A stretch of 64,000 bases of DNA from Cornus controversa (GCA_026545225.1 CM048853.1:40688755-40752754), one strand, 5' to 3'. Numbered from the stretch's first letter, positions 20,993-32,535 are shown. Made by a program: numbers and translations. The notes: generated by a model not told the origin, from the letters alone.

Positions 20993-22315
20993 GTTTTATG
21001 CAGTTTAATTTTTTCCTTTGCTGTTTTTTGTGACCATTATTTAACATGTTTAAGATTTGTTCAAGTATTGCTTGATAATGATTATCGTATTTTTACAACC
21101 CCAATTATTTGTTTCTTCCAAGGAAGGATTTTCTTCTTCATTTTGAGAGGGATGTCTTTAGGATTTTCTTCTTTAGTTTTACATTACTTGTACTTTCCTT
21201 AATTTCATGCACTTTCATTTAGTGTAATCCCTTTACTCTTTTTACACTTGTAATCCTCTTCAAATCCAAATACAAATGAATCAATAGAATAATTATACAA
21301 ATGGTGAAGAATGAGATTAGTCATACACCAATGCTTACAAAAATTCTATTGTGTAATTCACCTCCTTTGCAATATGGGTATGTCCCATGATATTCACATG
21401 CACACTACATTCCACCGTCTCCGTCTCCGTCTCTATATCCGTTTAACCGTAGACCACAAGGTGAGATTTTATATTCTCGGTAGCAAGGCAATTGCAAACC
21501 GATTGAAAGAACCTTCCTTGCCTTTTCACACGACACAGATTTAAGTTATTATTTGATATGATTGACCTAAAAAAATGTGTTTATCACATCTTGAGCCTAG
21601 GTCTAGGACTCTGGCACGCAGTCAAAAATGTACAAACACAATTGTAAATTTGTAGCTTTGCTTCAATCATCTCTCTTGATCTAGAATTAGTGTCATCCAT
21701 CAAAGTATAGGATGATTTATCATATGGGTCCATCCATGTTTCAAATATAAAGTTTCTTGGATTAAGTGCAGAAAACTCTCTAAATTACAATAAATAAATA
21801 AAATGTGTATCATCCCAAAATTTTGCAAAGCACCCCTTCTATGTTTACCGTTACAAAACAAATCGTCCAATTTTTGGCACTTTTGAAAATCCCAATTTGT
21901 TCTTTTGCATTAATTGCATGAAATCTCTTGAACTATTAAAAATTTGCATTTGCATATCATCCCTATTCCAAGGGTGATGTGCAAATTTCTTATAATTCAA
22001 AAAAGTTTTGTGCAATTAACTTTAAAGGCAGTTAAGTAATTTTAAAAGTAATCTAATAAGGGTTAGATTGTTGGTCTTATTTACAAACTTTCTAAAATAG
22101 TTCATTAATTTTATTACAAGAGTAATGTGATTTTTTTTATAGTTCATAGTCCTTTTGTGTAACCAATCCAAGTTTTTTTTAGTTTAGCATTAATTTAGTT
22201 CATGAGCTCTCTTTATTGAAGGTTGGATTGAGAGATTTATTAGATGATGTATTAGTAGAATTGGGGTGGATTGGACTAAATGGAGACTAACCTAGTGGTA
22301 TTCTGTGCCATAAAA
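20993..22315. other. Intergenic sequence; part related to 29.2-29.45 kb
   Basis: No gene recognised. Bases about 21985-22210 resemble 29205-29450 and 31260-31400, with shared GTTGGTCTTATTTAnAAACTT and TTTATAGTTCAT stretches. They are a more diverged member of that dispersed family. Confidence 0.5.
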
Positions 22316-22760
22316 ATACCAAACAAGTTTAAAAGAAACTTTTATAAGACAATCATTAGGCCAACTTTATTATATGAGGTAGAGTGTTGGGCAATAAAAA
22401 AGAAACACAAACAACGCATTCGCGTAACTGAAATGAGAATGTTGAGGTGAATGATAGGAGTGACTAGGAAGGATAAAGTTACTAATCAAAATGTGAGGAA
22501 AACTTTAGGAATAACAACTATTAGTGACAAAATGAGAAAAAATAAACTTAGGTGGTATGGACATATAGAACGTAGATCCATTGATCTATTAGAAAAGTAA
22601 TAGTAATTTTGCATGGACGATAAGAGAAGGCGAGGACGGCCAAAACTAATATGAAATGAAGTAATTAAAAATAATTTTAAAATTTAAAATATTAGAGGAG
22701 ATATGGTGTATAATATAATAGAATGGCAAAAGAGAATCTATGTATCTGATCTTATTCATT
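22316..22760 (+). pseudogene. LINE reverse-transcriptase C-terminal relic
   Basis: The plus strand reads KIPNKFKRNFYKTIIRPTLL, YEVECWAIKKKHKQRIRV, TEMRMLR, then MIGVTRKDKVTNQNVRKTLG and KLRWYGHIERR. This is the typical C-terminal segment of plant non-LTR retrotransposon reverse transcriptases ('RP.LLYG.ECW..k', 'EMRMLRWM.G.TR.D', 'LRW.GHv.RR'). Stops after MLR and ERRSIDLLEK show decay. Only this terminal part is present, consistent with 5' truncation common in LINEs. Confidence 0.85.
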
Positions 22761-22842
22761 TGAAAAAAAGGCAACGATGATGATAATGGATTGAGAGATT
22801 TATTAAAAAAATTATTTAACTCGTCACAAATTTCAAAAATGG

Positions 22843-23195
22843 TCTCAATCCAACCATATCATCATTAGTGAGCTCTCTTGATAACATTACTCAATTTTTA
22901 ATCTCGCGGAGGATTGTTAGAAAGCTGCAAATTTTTAGTGAAATCGTGTTCCAGAATCCAAATTGCCTAAACCAAGAGTGCAAAGACGTTTGCATTGGGC
23001 CTTGTCAATAAACTAGACTAGAACTAGAAAATGCCACACACTCATTGCCACTACGACTGGGCTGGGCTGGGTTGGGCTGAGCTCGCATGTTATGTGCATT
23101 GGAACCAGTGTGCTGAATTGAGCTGGGCTCACACACATTTTGAGTCCATTTTGTAATATTTTTTTACTAGGGTCTCCGTGTTTGGATCCGGATAG
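22843..23195. repeat. Dispersed duplicate of 31901-32240
   Basis: About 350 bp matches 31901-32240. Shared text includes TTGATAACATTACTC, GAATCCAAATTGCCTAAA, CATTGGGCCTTGTCA, AACTAGACTAGAACTAGAAA and GGGCTGGGCTGAGCTCGCA. No coding function is evident. It is a dispersed repeat of unknown class. Confidence 0.75.
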
Positions 23196-23479
23196 TGTAA
23201 CATCCGTTACTTTGACATCCACTCTTCCAAATTAATGAGTATTACATTCTCGAAGTAAAAATATTGCACATTTGAAATAGTAGATATTCCATCCCTGAAG
23301 TGATCAGTGTAGTATTCTCGAAAGAGAGACAATATTCATATTCTTATTTTCTACAATTGCACTCTATTTATTATTATTATTATTATTTTTTAAAAATGAA
23401 AAAAATGTCCTAAACTAATTAATACAACATCCCTTATTTGATAATACCATAACTACCCTTTATACTATAAACTTAAACT

Positions 23480-24090
23480 ATTTTTTACCTTCTTTACTTT
23501 CTTTATTACTTTTTTTTTTTTGGGTCATATCAAAAGACATAATTTTTTTACCTTCTTTACTTTCTTTAATACTAATTATTTTATTTTTTTATCTTGGCAA
23601 AAGAGATAACTTGTTCTTAGGTCTTTGTTTTTTTTGTCAGATCAAAAGAAATAATTTATTCAACGAAGATAAATTTTTTTTTTTTTGGCTTCTTCCAAAA
23701 GAGATAATTTATTTGAGATTTTCTTTTTTTGAGTCTATCAAAAGAGAGAATTTATTCTATAAAGATAACTTTTTTTTATCCTCTCAATGGAGATAATTTA
23801 TTCAACATGAATAAATTTTTTGTAGGTGCTTTTTTTTTTGGGTCCTGTCAAGAGATAATTTATTCAACAAGGATAATTATTTTTTGGGTACTTTTTAATT
23901 TTTAGTTCCTTCCAAAAGAGATAATTTATTTATTAGAGATAATTTTTTTTTGGATCTCATCAAAAGAAATAATTTATTCAGTATAGATAACTTTTGTTGG
24001 GTTCGGTAAAAAGAGAGAACTTTTTTTTTGGGGGTTATTTTTTTTTGAGTAATTTTTTTTGGATCCTATCAAAAGAGACAAAAAAAAACA
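23480..24090. repeat. Degenerate array of 'AAAAGAGATAATTTATTCAA' units
   Basis: About eight to ten imperfect units of roughly 50-65 bp, each containing a form of CAAAAGAGATAATTTATTC, GATAA and a run of T with GGGT. A related stretch occurs near 880-930. It leads directly into the 279-bp tandem array. Confidence 0.65.
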
Positions 24091-24928
24091 TTAAAGATAG
24101 AAGACAGAGAAAGGATATCTGAAAGGGTAATTTAGTATTTTAAAAAAATTTAATCATTCACGAATGAAGTTATAGTTTAAATGTGACATTTCTTTTAAAA
24201 TATGAATGCAAACATAAAAAAATGAAAGTGTCAATGATATTGTATTCTCGAAATAATGGTGTTTCATATACCCTCTAAAATACTTATACCATAATGCTAT
24301 TTAATATGCTCTAAAAACTAAAAAGTACTTATACCATGAATGATCCTCTTCCTCTATGTTAATGGTGTATTAAAGATAGAAGACAGAGAGAGGATATCTG
24401 AAAGGGTAATTTAGTATTTTAAAAAAAATTAATCATTCACTAATGAAGTTATAGTTTAAATGTGACATTTCTTTTAAAATATGAATGCAAACATAAAAAA
24501 ATGGAAGTGCCAATGATATTATATTCTCGAAATAATGGTGTTTCATATACCCTCTAAAATACTTATACCATAATGCTATTTAATATGCTCTAAAAACTAA
24601 AAAGTACTTATACCATGAATGATCCTCTTCCTCTGTGTTAATGGTGTATTAAAGATAGAAGACAGAGATAGGATATCTGAAAGGGTAGTTTAGTATTTTA
24701 AAAAAATTTAATCATTCACTAATGAAGTTATAGTTTAAATGTGACATTTCTTTTAAAATATGAATGCAAACATAAAAAAATGGAAGTGCCAATGATATTA
24801 TATTCTCGAAATAATGGTGTTTCATATACCCTCTAAAATACTTATACCATAATGCTATTTAATATGCTCTAAAAACTAAAAAGTACTTATACCATGAATG
24901 ATCCTCTTCCTCTGTGTTAATGGTGTAT
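24091..24928. repeat. 279-bp tandem repeat, three nearly identical copies
   Basis: Copies run 24091-24369, 24370-24648 and 24649-24928, each starting TTAAAGATAGAAGACAGAGA. They differ at only a handful of positions (for example AGAAAGG, AGAGAGG and AGATAGG near the start). The unit contains TTCTCGAAATAATGGTGTTTC and has no long frame. A single diverged relative lies at about 935-1085, so the tandem growth at this site is recent. Confidence 0.95.
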
Positions 24929-26516
24929 TGAATGAGATAATAGCATTTGGGTGTTACTTCCTATCGGTTAGATTGAGGTGTGGAACAAATCAAAATATAT
25001 GTATACATAACTAATTACTTGTATTAATTAATAAATTATAAAATTTAATTAGTTGGTAATACCACGTCTGCTTTACAAATTAATATCTCGATACACTCAA
25101 GTATTTTTTTGTATTTTAGAGGATAATTTCTTGGTAACTTTGTGACCGCATAGGGAGTAATGTGATCATAGTAGGAGCAAGATTACCTTTTAAGTTTCTT
25201 TATTAAAATCTATTTTAATGTTTATGCATTTTGCTTTCACAGAGTATTGCTAAATTATTCAATTAAATACCGACTATTTTTCTAGCAATTTTATAATATC
25301 CAAAGGGACAATTCTGCCCCTAAAACACACACACTGAAATTCTCCCTTCCCTCATAAACACTTTCTCTCTCTTACCACTTTTAAACTTACCTTCACCACC
25401 TTTATATCTACTAAATTTTGAATTATTTCAGATTTTTTTTTGTCAATATAGTTAATCTAGATTTCACTACCCTTAAGCTTACCTTCACTGCTCTTAAATT
25501 CATATTTCACCACCCTTATTGAGTTATTTCTTTCATCACTTTGTACAAAAATAAAAATAAAATCATAACTATCCATTATTTTCTTTATAGGTATTTTGGG
25601 ATTGAGATATATCTTTTATCTTTTTTATCAAAATTTTATTCCTTGTTTTGAGATTAAAAAAATTAGTGATGATGTGTCTTAAAAAATTAGTAACCTTTTG
25701 TTTTTCATTAAAAATAAAATTTAAAGGAGCATAACCATTAAACACCTGTTAGAGTAATTTTTTAATTCCGAATTGTCGCCATGGTTGAAATTCCGTGGAT
25801 CAGTTCTATATATCATTGTATTTATGTTAATAGGTTGAATATAAGAAGTTGAAATGGATGGTATGCTCTAAAAACATTAATCAAACCACGCCCTATAATT
25901 TGGCAGGACAGCAGAGAGATTCATAAATGAATGAATCTGGCAGAATATGGATAATGGTGAGCTATGCTGTTTCTATATCAACGATTCAGAATTGTTAAAA
26001 AAATAATTTTGTGGTCCAAAATGTCTTTTGCTATTTGTGATCTAAAATCACTTCATCTAACTATCACGGTTGCGAGTGCTTGATAATGCCATAGGCACAT
26101 ATATATATACACTAATATATATATATATATGATAATAATACTCCATATAATATTATGATATCAAACAACTCAACAAAACAAAGCCAGTCAACATCTTAAC
26201 ACTCGAATCCCAAGATTTCATAAAAATTGAATTTCAAAAGGAATGAAATTTGAAGGGATTTCACCGGAAATATTTTAACATTGAGAAATCAAAGGAAAAA
26301 TGAAGAAGTTTGAAGGGATTTGGAAATTAACCGATTAAATTACTAAAATTATTCTTATATTTTTTATAAATTGATAAGGTTATGCTATATACTCAATTTG
26401 TTATTTGTTTTTCCATCGCCAGTGCCATCATCACCGCCACAGTTGTGATCTTCCAATACCGCCATTATGGTATTCCATAACCATCACCACAATCGCCATC
26501 TACCACTAATACTAAG
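24929..26516. other. Intergenic sequence, no gene recognised
   Basis: Bases about 25229-25300 resemble 29556-29640 (ATTTTGCTTTCAC, TTGCTAAATT, CCAAA). A TA microsatellite lies near 26100-26130 and a 'CACCGCCAC' rich stretch near 26410-26510. No coding region can be supported. Confidence 0.45.
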
Positions 26517-26882
26517 AGCCCGTTTGGTAACCGTTTATATTTAGTATTGATCGTTTAAATGTTTATATAAACAGTGTTTATGTTACGATTTTGTTTATCC
26601 ATAAATATGAGTATTGTTTGATAAAGTAAAAATATTTAACTTATTTTAAAAATCATAAACAGAAAAACATGCTCGTTAACTTTAAACTGTTTTTTTTTTA
26701 TAAAAAAAAACATAATAAACTGAATAAAAAGTCAAGTTGATGCTACAATAGATCTATACAGTAATAACAAAGCAAAAGATATACATAAAAAAAATAAATA
26801 ATATTGGGTTACATATATATCTACACATTAAAAATTATACTGTAAAACTAGAATGACCCGCAACCGAGAAGACTCTAACAAG

Positions 26883-26996
26883 TAGGGGTGCACATGGTTC
26901 GGTTCCTTACGATTCTTGGGAGAATCGGAACCGTTCCCAACGATTCGGTTCGATTTAGTTACGGTTCAAATTCCACTGGTTCTTTGTGCACCCTTA
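26883..26996. mobile_element. hAT-type MITE, copy 1 (114 bp)
   Basis: Ends TAGGGGTGCACA and the inverted TAAGGGTGCACA, flanked by 8-bp target duplications CTAACAAG (26875-26882) and CCAACAAG (26997-27004), one mismatch. Subterminal GGTTC/GAACC motifs repeat inside. The 8-bp duplication and GGGTGCAC-type ends fit the hAT superfamily. It has no coding capacity. Confidence 0.85.
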
Positions 26997-27095
26997 CCAA
27001 CAAGAAGAAAATATATATAATTATGAAAAAGTTAAAAGTTTTCAAATTTGTACTGTAAAACTAGAATGACCCGCAACCGAGAAGACTCTAACAAG

Positions 27096-27209
27096 TAGGG
27101 GTGCACATAGTTTGGTTCTTTACGATTCTTGGGAGAATCGGAACCGTTCCCAAATATTCGGTTCGGTTTAGTTACGGTTCCGGTTCCACTGGTTCTTTGT
27201 GCACCCTTA
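27096..27209. mobile_element. hAT-type MITE, copy 2 (114 bp)
   Basis: Same structure as copy 1, with the same flanks: CTAACAAG at 27088-27095 and CCAACAAG at 27210-27217. The surrounding 212 bp (for example ACTAGAATGACCCGCAACCG and GAAGAAAATATATATAATTA) is also duplicated. This copy therefore arose by tandem duplication of an already occupied site, not by a second insertion. Confidence 0.85.
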
Positions 27210-27538
27210 CCAACAAGAAGAAAATATATATAATTATGGAAAAATTGAAAGTTTTCTAATTTGTATGAAGTAAGAAGAGATTTGGAGGGCATACTCTTGA
27301 TCTTAAACTTCAATCAAAATAATATAAACACCATTTTAGATACAAAAGAATTTTTTATTTTTTTTTCATAAACATAAACATCATTTTGGTGTTTAGAATT
27401 TGAAAGCTTAGTTACAGTGTTGTTTTAAAAGTGTTTTGATAATTTATAAACAAAACAAAAATTATCAAACATGTTTAACCTAAAATTTTGTTTTAATAAA
27501 TAATAAACACTAAATATAAACGTTAACCAAACATGTTG

Positions 27539-29204
27539 TAAGATGATAGTTAAAAAAAATTATTCTAAATATTCGATTTTGGATACACATATTTCTAGAG
27601 GTAAAATGGTATAAATTTATTTCCTTTCAAATTTTTTTTTTATAAATTTCATTTTCTTCCAACCATTCAAATCAAATTCCATTTTATTTACAATCTAATT
27701 TCTTTTACCATTTTAATTTCAAATTCAAAAGAGTTTGGTAAACCAACCCCTTTTACTATTGTAATTTTGTATATACATCGGTTAATTTTAACCAAATCTA
27801 TAAAACTTCTTTCTTTGGAGAGAAACTTGGACCCAAATATGAGTTGCATTAACCTCTCGCCGCAGCTATACCATCCCAACCGCCGCAACATTTTGTAATG
27901 AAATCAATGCTATATCTTCCTGAGCCGTGAAATACATGCACACTGATGAACGATCTCCCTCAAAAACGCATACTCCACTGATGGCTTCTATTTTTTCTGT
28001 TTACTCCAACATCTTAAATGTCCCGACATTAGTAAAATCATATTTTCATGAAAAATAAATGAGATTCATCTTCTTGAGTTTCACTCTCAAATTTTGGATA
28101 GTAATAATAAGCAAAAGTCATACCAAATGTTTAGGTTTCATCAGTTTTTTATGCATGATAACTGTAACCAAAGAAAAAAAAAATCATGTAAAATTAGTGA
28201 TTTTGTCATGGACACAGCCCATTGCAAGTCTGATTTAATATGGTCCACAAATAATCATAACTAAAAAATGACTTCAAGAAAGAGACTCAATTGAAAACAC
28301 ATTTCAATCCCATTTACTGGCTTGTTCAATCACAAACCTAAAATTCTTAGACAATAGGGCTATTAAAATTTTTAGATGAAAATAGATAAATTTTTGTTGT
28401 AAATAGGTTGTTAATTTTAATTTTTTCCTATTTTAGTTCACCATGTGAACATGTCTTGAGAAATGAAAGGGAAAATCGCTCCACTTGGTTCATAAATTTA
28501 GTACTAAAAAATTAAAAAGAATGTGATTTTTTTCAATTTTTTATCTGATGAAAGGGAAAAAGTAAGGGAACAAAAAAATGACAATTCGCATGGGTGAGCT
28601 CGTACATAAGGTGTCTCTTAAGACAAATCATAAATTAGAATGTCCTGGATTTCATTTACACCGGCTCCAAAAATACTTAAATTAGAGGTGTGATTTGCAA
28701 GTGATTACACATATGAGGTTTACCTTGCACTCTTGTGTAGCAAAGTTGAATAACTTTTTTTAAATTTTGAGTAATTAACAATTATTAAAGTAATAACAGC
28801 AATAATTTATTTTTTATTAGGTCAGGTCTGCTCCTTCCTCAATTAAATTAATATAAAACACATTGGATAATGACACTTTCTAGAGTGTCCTTTAATCTTC
28901 CATTAAATCCAGCATTAAATATTTAGCAACATCTTTTTCAAGGTTTTTTTTTTTTTTTTTTGAAATTGGAGCATGGTTAGCTGTCGTGATCACGACTGTA
29001 GTAAAGGACGCATTAGTGGTGTAATGGAATCAGGTCTGTATAAGTGTTATGTAACGGAATCAGTTATAGCAGTTTTGAATTTTTGTTTGAACTTGTACAA
29101 ATGGTCTAAAATTCACTAATATGTATTTTTTTACAATATAATTCAATAAAGATGAATTTTTAGATCAAATGGCTTGTAACCCAATAGTATAACCTCCCGA
29201 ATCT
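27539..29204. other. Intergenic; holds a member of a dispersed 400-bp family
   Basis: No gene recognised. Bases about 28000-28410 match 43335-43760 and, more weakly, 46180-46470 (CTCAAATTTTGGATAGTAAT, CAAAATGTTAGG-like, TTTAATATGGT, CATAACTAAA). Bases about 28860-28935 resemble 46545-46670. These are non-coding duplications shared between the RALF and CCaMK sides of the window. Confidence 0.5.
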
Positions 29205-29541
29205 CAAAAATGTGAAATATAATTCAAGGGATTTTTGAAATTAACTTTAAATGCAATCAAGTAATTTTTTTTAAAAATATAATTTAACAGTCACCTAATG
29301 AGAGTTAGGTTGTTGGTCTTATTTATAAACTTTCAAAAATAGTTCAGTGTGGTTAATTTTATTGCTGGAGTAATGTGTGAATTTTTTATAGTTCATGGTA
29401 GTTTTGCGCACCCAATCCCCAAGTTTTTTTTAGAATAAAATTAATTTTTGCAAAATCTTTTCCACATTTAAAAGTGACATCTTAGTGATCATTTGATACA
29501 CAGGACTGCAAGCTCTCTTTTTTTCTTAAATTTCTGAAGTG
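29205..29541. repeat. Duplicated block, partner of 31260-31462
   Basis: The part 29339-29541 is nearly identical to 31260-31462, with long shared runs such as TTTTATTGCTGGAGTAATGT, AAAAGTGACATCTTAGTGAT and CATTTGATACACAGGACTGC. A more diverged relative lies at 21985-22210. It lies downstream of the minus-strand RALF gene. Confidence 0.85.
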
Positions 29542-29727
29542 GCAAATAAGTTTCTAAGCATTTTGCTTTCACTGAGTCTATTGCTAAATTGTTGAATTAA
29601 ATATTCACTATTTTTGTAGCAATTGTATCATATCCAAACCCGCAATGTAATTGACACGTTCTTTTTTTTTTTTTTTTTTCTTATTCTCTTTCTCAATTGA
29701 TTTTTTAAGATTAAATGATCGTATGAA

Positions 29728-30035
29728 TTTAATCTTTCAGGCTTCATGACTTATTTAATTTGCTAATTAACTCTCAAAATGTTGCGGAGAGAAGGGTAAT
29801 TTTGTAAGAAAATACATCATTACACCATAAAGCATACTTTTCATGAGTTTTATACTTTTGTAACAAATTGATTCCAGTCAACGATGGTGAACATCGTTTT
29901 GCTGCTCGTGTAGTCAAACAAAAATTTCAATAAGGGATAATTTGGTCTTTGTATTAAGAACAGTGAAAAATGTGAAATTCGTAAATATTTTTGTATAAGT
30001 TACTTTTTGACCATATACTATTTAAAACTTAATAT
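29728..30035. repeat. Dispersed repeat, related to two tandem copies at 40.45-40.89 kb
   Basis: Matches 40452-40690 and 40700-40890. Shared text includes TCTTTCAGGCTTCATGACTT, TTTTCATGAGTTTTATACTT, TTGTAACAAATTGATTCCAG, CGATGGTGAACATC and ATAAGGGATAATTTGGTCT. The class is unknown and no terminal repeats were recognised. Confidence 0.8.
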
Positions 30036-30103
30036 ATTTGTAATTAGGTTACTAAAAATAGTCATAAATTAAATTAACTCGTAAGATTATATCCATTATT
30101 TTT

Positions 30104-30156
30104 TACTAATCAAGAAAAATTAATATTTGGTCCACTTCGGCACAGACAACCTGTAA

Positions 30157-30205
<49 letters not shown>

Positions 30206-30336
30206 CAAAGAACATGACAAATATATGTAAATTTAAATTACAATGCAAACAATTACAAACCCAATTAATTATTTTATTCAACTTAAATTTCTAGACCCGA
30301 TAGGTAACAAACAAATAAAGCATATGAGCATAATCA
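30104..30336. repeat. Duplicated block downstream of RALF, partner of 32312-32535
   Basis: Matches 32312-32535 over about 220 bp (AATATTTGGTCCACTTCGGC, ACAGACAACCTGTAATTT, TTGTCAAAGAACATGACAAA, AACAAATAAAGCATATGAGC). The copy here is interrupted by a 45-bp TA run (about 30161-30203). The RALF gene that follows here at 30504 is not present after the partner block. Confidence 0.85.
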
Positions 30337-30357
30337 GAATAATAAGAGGGTGGATAT

Positions 30358-30398
<41 letters not shown>

Positions 30399-30503
30399 TG
30401 TTTTGGTTTAGACAAAGTAAATGGTGAGGATTTAAAAAAGAAAAAGAAAAAAAGAATTGAGGGGATCACTGGAAGGAGGGGCGGGTAGGATAGCTAGGTT
30501 GAT

Positions 30504-30785
30504 TTATTTAAGTGGCACTGGAGATCCAATTCTGCAACGTTCAGCTATTTCACAGCCTCTGTGGTAGGAATTAACTGGAGGTGGTTCACATGCTTCTGGA
30601 TGCTTTTCAGTGCATTGCACAGGCACGTTTCTATTCATTGCACCATTACCGATAGGGATAGATCTTGCGGCATCCGTCATTTCACTCAGCAACACCAACC
30701 CTGTCACCATCGCTACTATGCCTATCACCAACAAACCATTAACACCTCTGCCTTTGGAGGAGAAGGACATCATCATGTTTGCCAT
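30504..30785 (-). CDS. RALF: RALF-like secreted peptide precursor
   Basis: A single-exon frame of 93 residues on the minus strand, ATG at 30783-30785. Residues about 17-33 are strongly hydrophobic (GLLVIGIVAMVTGLVLL) and followed by AAR near 39-41, a signal peptide for secretion. The mature part has four cysteines (58, 66, 78, 84) in the RALF pattern. It begins IGNGAMNRN and ends with the diagnostic YHRGCEIAERCR, matching the short RALF clade related to Arabidopsis RALFL10-12. These lack the dibasic propeptide site and the N-terminal YISY motif, both also absent here. RALFs act as apoplastic ligands of CrRLK1L receptor kinases and raise extracellular pH; that role is inferred by family. A short tail (GSPVPLK) extends past the last Cys-Arg. 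A TA run 58-76 bp upstream of the ATG may act as a TATA element. Three 49-bp repeats lie further upstream. Confidence 0.88.
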   Translation of the reverse strand: MANMMMSFSSKGRGVNGLLVIGIVAMVTGLVLLSEMTDAARSIPIGNGAMNRNVPVQCTEKHPEACEPPPVNSYHRGCEIAERCRIGSPVPLK

Positions 30786-30910
30786 TGAATAAATTACTTA
30801 CTAGTATCAATCACCAATCTATATCTAATCTGTATCTCTGTGTATATATATATATATATATGCATGCACGTTTTAATTTATAGGGAGAGTTTCTTCTAAT
30901 CAGAACTGTG

Positions 30911-31058
30911 AAATTAGAAGTTACCAATGACTAGTTTAGGAAACTGATTCTTTGCTGTAAAATTAGAAGTTACCAATGACTAGTTTAGAAAACCGATACT
31001 TTGCCGTGAAATTAGAAGTTACCAATGACTACTTTAGGAAATTGATTCTTTGCTGATA
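30911..31058. repeat. 49-bp tandem repeat, three copies, upstream of RALF
   Basis: Copies start at 30911, 30960 and 31009, each with AAATTAGAAGTTACCAATGA followed by CTAnTTTAG and ATTCTTTGCTG-like text. Period is 49 bp. They lie 125-275 bp upstream of the RALF start codon (gene on the minus strand), within likely promoter range. The regulatory effect is unknown. Confidence 0.92.
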
Positions 31059-31259
31059 TGGTAATTACTGAGAACAATTTTGGAGGAGAGGTTTTTTCTT
31101 ATCCAATGTTGACGAGAGTTATTGTTGGACATTATTAATGTTGCAATCATTAAGATAAGATTTTATTCTTATCGAACAGTGATAAAAGCCTTGGTTGGAT
31201 ATTATTAGTTGGTGTCGCACAAAAAAATGAATTTTTTTTTTTTTTTTTTTTTGTAACAT

Positions 31260-32535
31260 TACTCATAGTTCAGAGTGGTTAATTTTATTGCTGGAGTAAT
31301 GTGTGAATTTGTTTATAGTTCATGGTAGTTTTGTGCACTCAATCCCCAAGTTTTTTTTAGAATAAAATTAATTTTTGCAAAATCTTTTCCACATTTAAAA
31401 GTGACATCTTAGTGATCATTTGATACACAGGACTGCAAGCTCTCATTTTTTCTTAATTTCAGAAGTGGAATATATATCATAATTTAATATAAAGGTAACC
31501 TTTATGTACAGAGAGATGCTATTGTGGGTGGGAAATATGTTGAAGTTATATGGAGGAAAACCATTGTTTTAGGAGGTACGCCATGAGTTGGATCATGAAT
31601 CTGTATAGTGTATACACTAACCAATTCAAGCTCCTAAGGACTTGAACCTTGGTCTCATGAAAATAAAATTTGAAGTTATATAGATCATATTGCGAGCATC
31701 AGCATTAATGAGTGACATGTTAAAAACAAGCGTAGTGGATTTTTAATAGTAATGCTATCAAGAGAATTTTCTCATTTCTCATGAGAAGAGTGATAAGCTT
31801 TTTTATTAACCGTTAAATTGAGAAATTTAATTAAAAAATTTAATTGACTTATCAAAAATTTCAAAAATTGTTACAATACAGTGGTTAATAAATTGAGAGA
31901 TCATTCTCGTCATGAGTGAGCTTTTTTGATAACATTACTCGATTTTTAATGATGTGTGAGATTGTTGGAATGCTTCAAAATTTTTAGTGAAATCTTGTTA
32001 GAGAATCCAAATTGCCTAAAAGAAGTGTACCAAGAGTTGTACATTGGGCCTTGTCACAAAACTAGACTAGAACTAGAAAATGCCATACACTCTACACATA
32101 TTGCCACTATGGGCTGGGCTGAGCTCGCACGTTTTGTGCACGGGAACCATTGTGCCAAATTGAGCTGGGGACTGAGTTCATTTTGCAAATTTTTTATTTT
32201 TTATTTTTATTTTTAAATAAGGTCTCCATGTTAGGATTTGGATACTCTTTGAGACAAATTTTTGTATTGTACTTTGTTGTACATATGCAAATAGGGTGCA
32301 ACATTCATTAGTTTTACTAATCAAGAAAAATTAATATTTGGTCCACTTCGGCACAGACAACCTGTAATTTGCTTCTGAATGTTTTATATGTATATATATA
32401 TTGTCAAAGAACATGACAAATGTATGTAAATTTAAATTATAATGCAAACAATTTAAAACCCAATTAATTATTTTATTCAACTTAAATTTCAAGACCCGAT
32501 CGGTAACAAACAAATAAAGCATATGAGCATGATCT
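31260..32535. repeat. Mosaic of duplicated blocks upstream of RALF
   Basis: Three blocks are pasted together. 31260-31462 is a copy of 29339-29541. 31901-32240 is a copy of 22843-23195. 32312-32535 is a copy of 30104-30336. Blocks 1 and 3 keep the order they have on the other side of RALF, at offsets of about 1.92 and 2.2 kb. This suggests an old tandem duplication later modified by insertions and loss. No RALF copy is detected here. Confidence 0.8.

Larger units (their letters stand above)
26517..27538. mobile_element. TIR element of about 1 kb containing nested MITEs
   Basis: The left end (GCCCGTTTGGTAACCG, then TTTATATTTAGT) is matched by the reverse complement of the right end (ACTAAATATAAACG, then TTAACCAAACATG). 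Matching continues more loosely for about 100 bp into each arm (TTTATAAA, AAACATG motifs). GCCCGTTTGGT-type termini are common in plant DNA-transposon MITEs. No transposase is seen and the target duplication is unclear. The interior holds a 212-bp tandem duplication with two hAT-like MITEs. Confidence 0.6.

Noticed and set aside
30561..30792. Plus-strand frames across the RALF gene
   Set aside because: They are the antisense of the RALF frame, which carries a clear signal peptide and cysteine signature.
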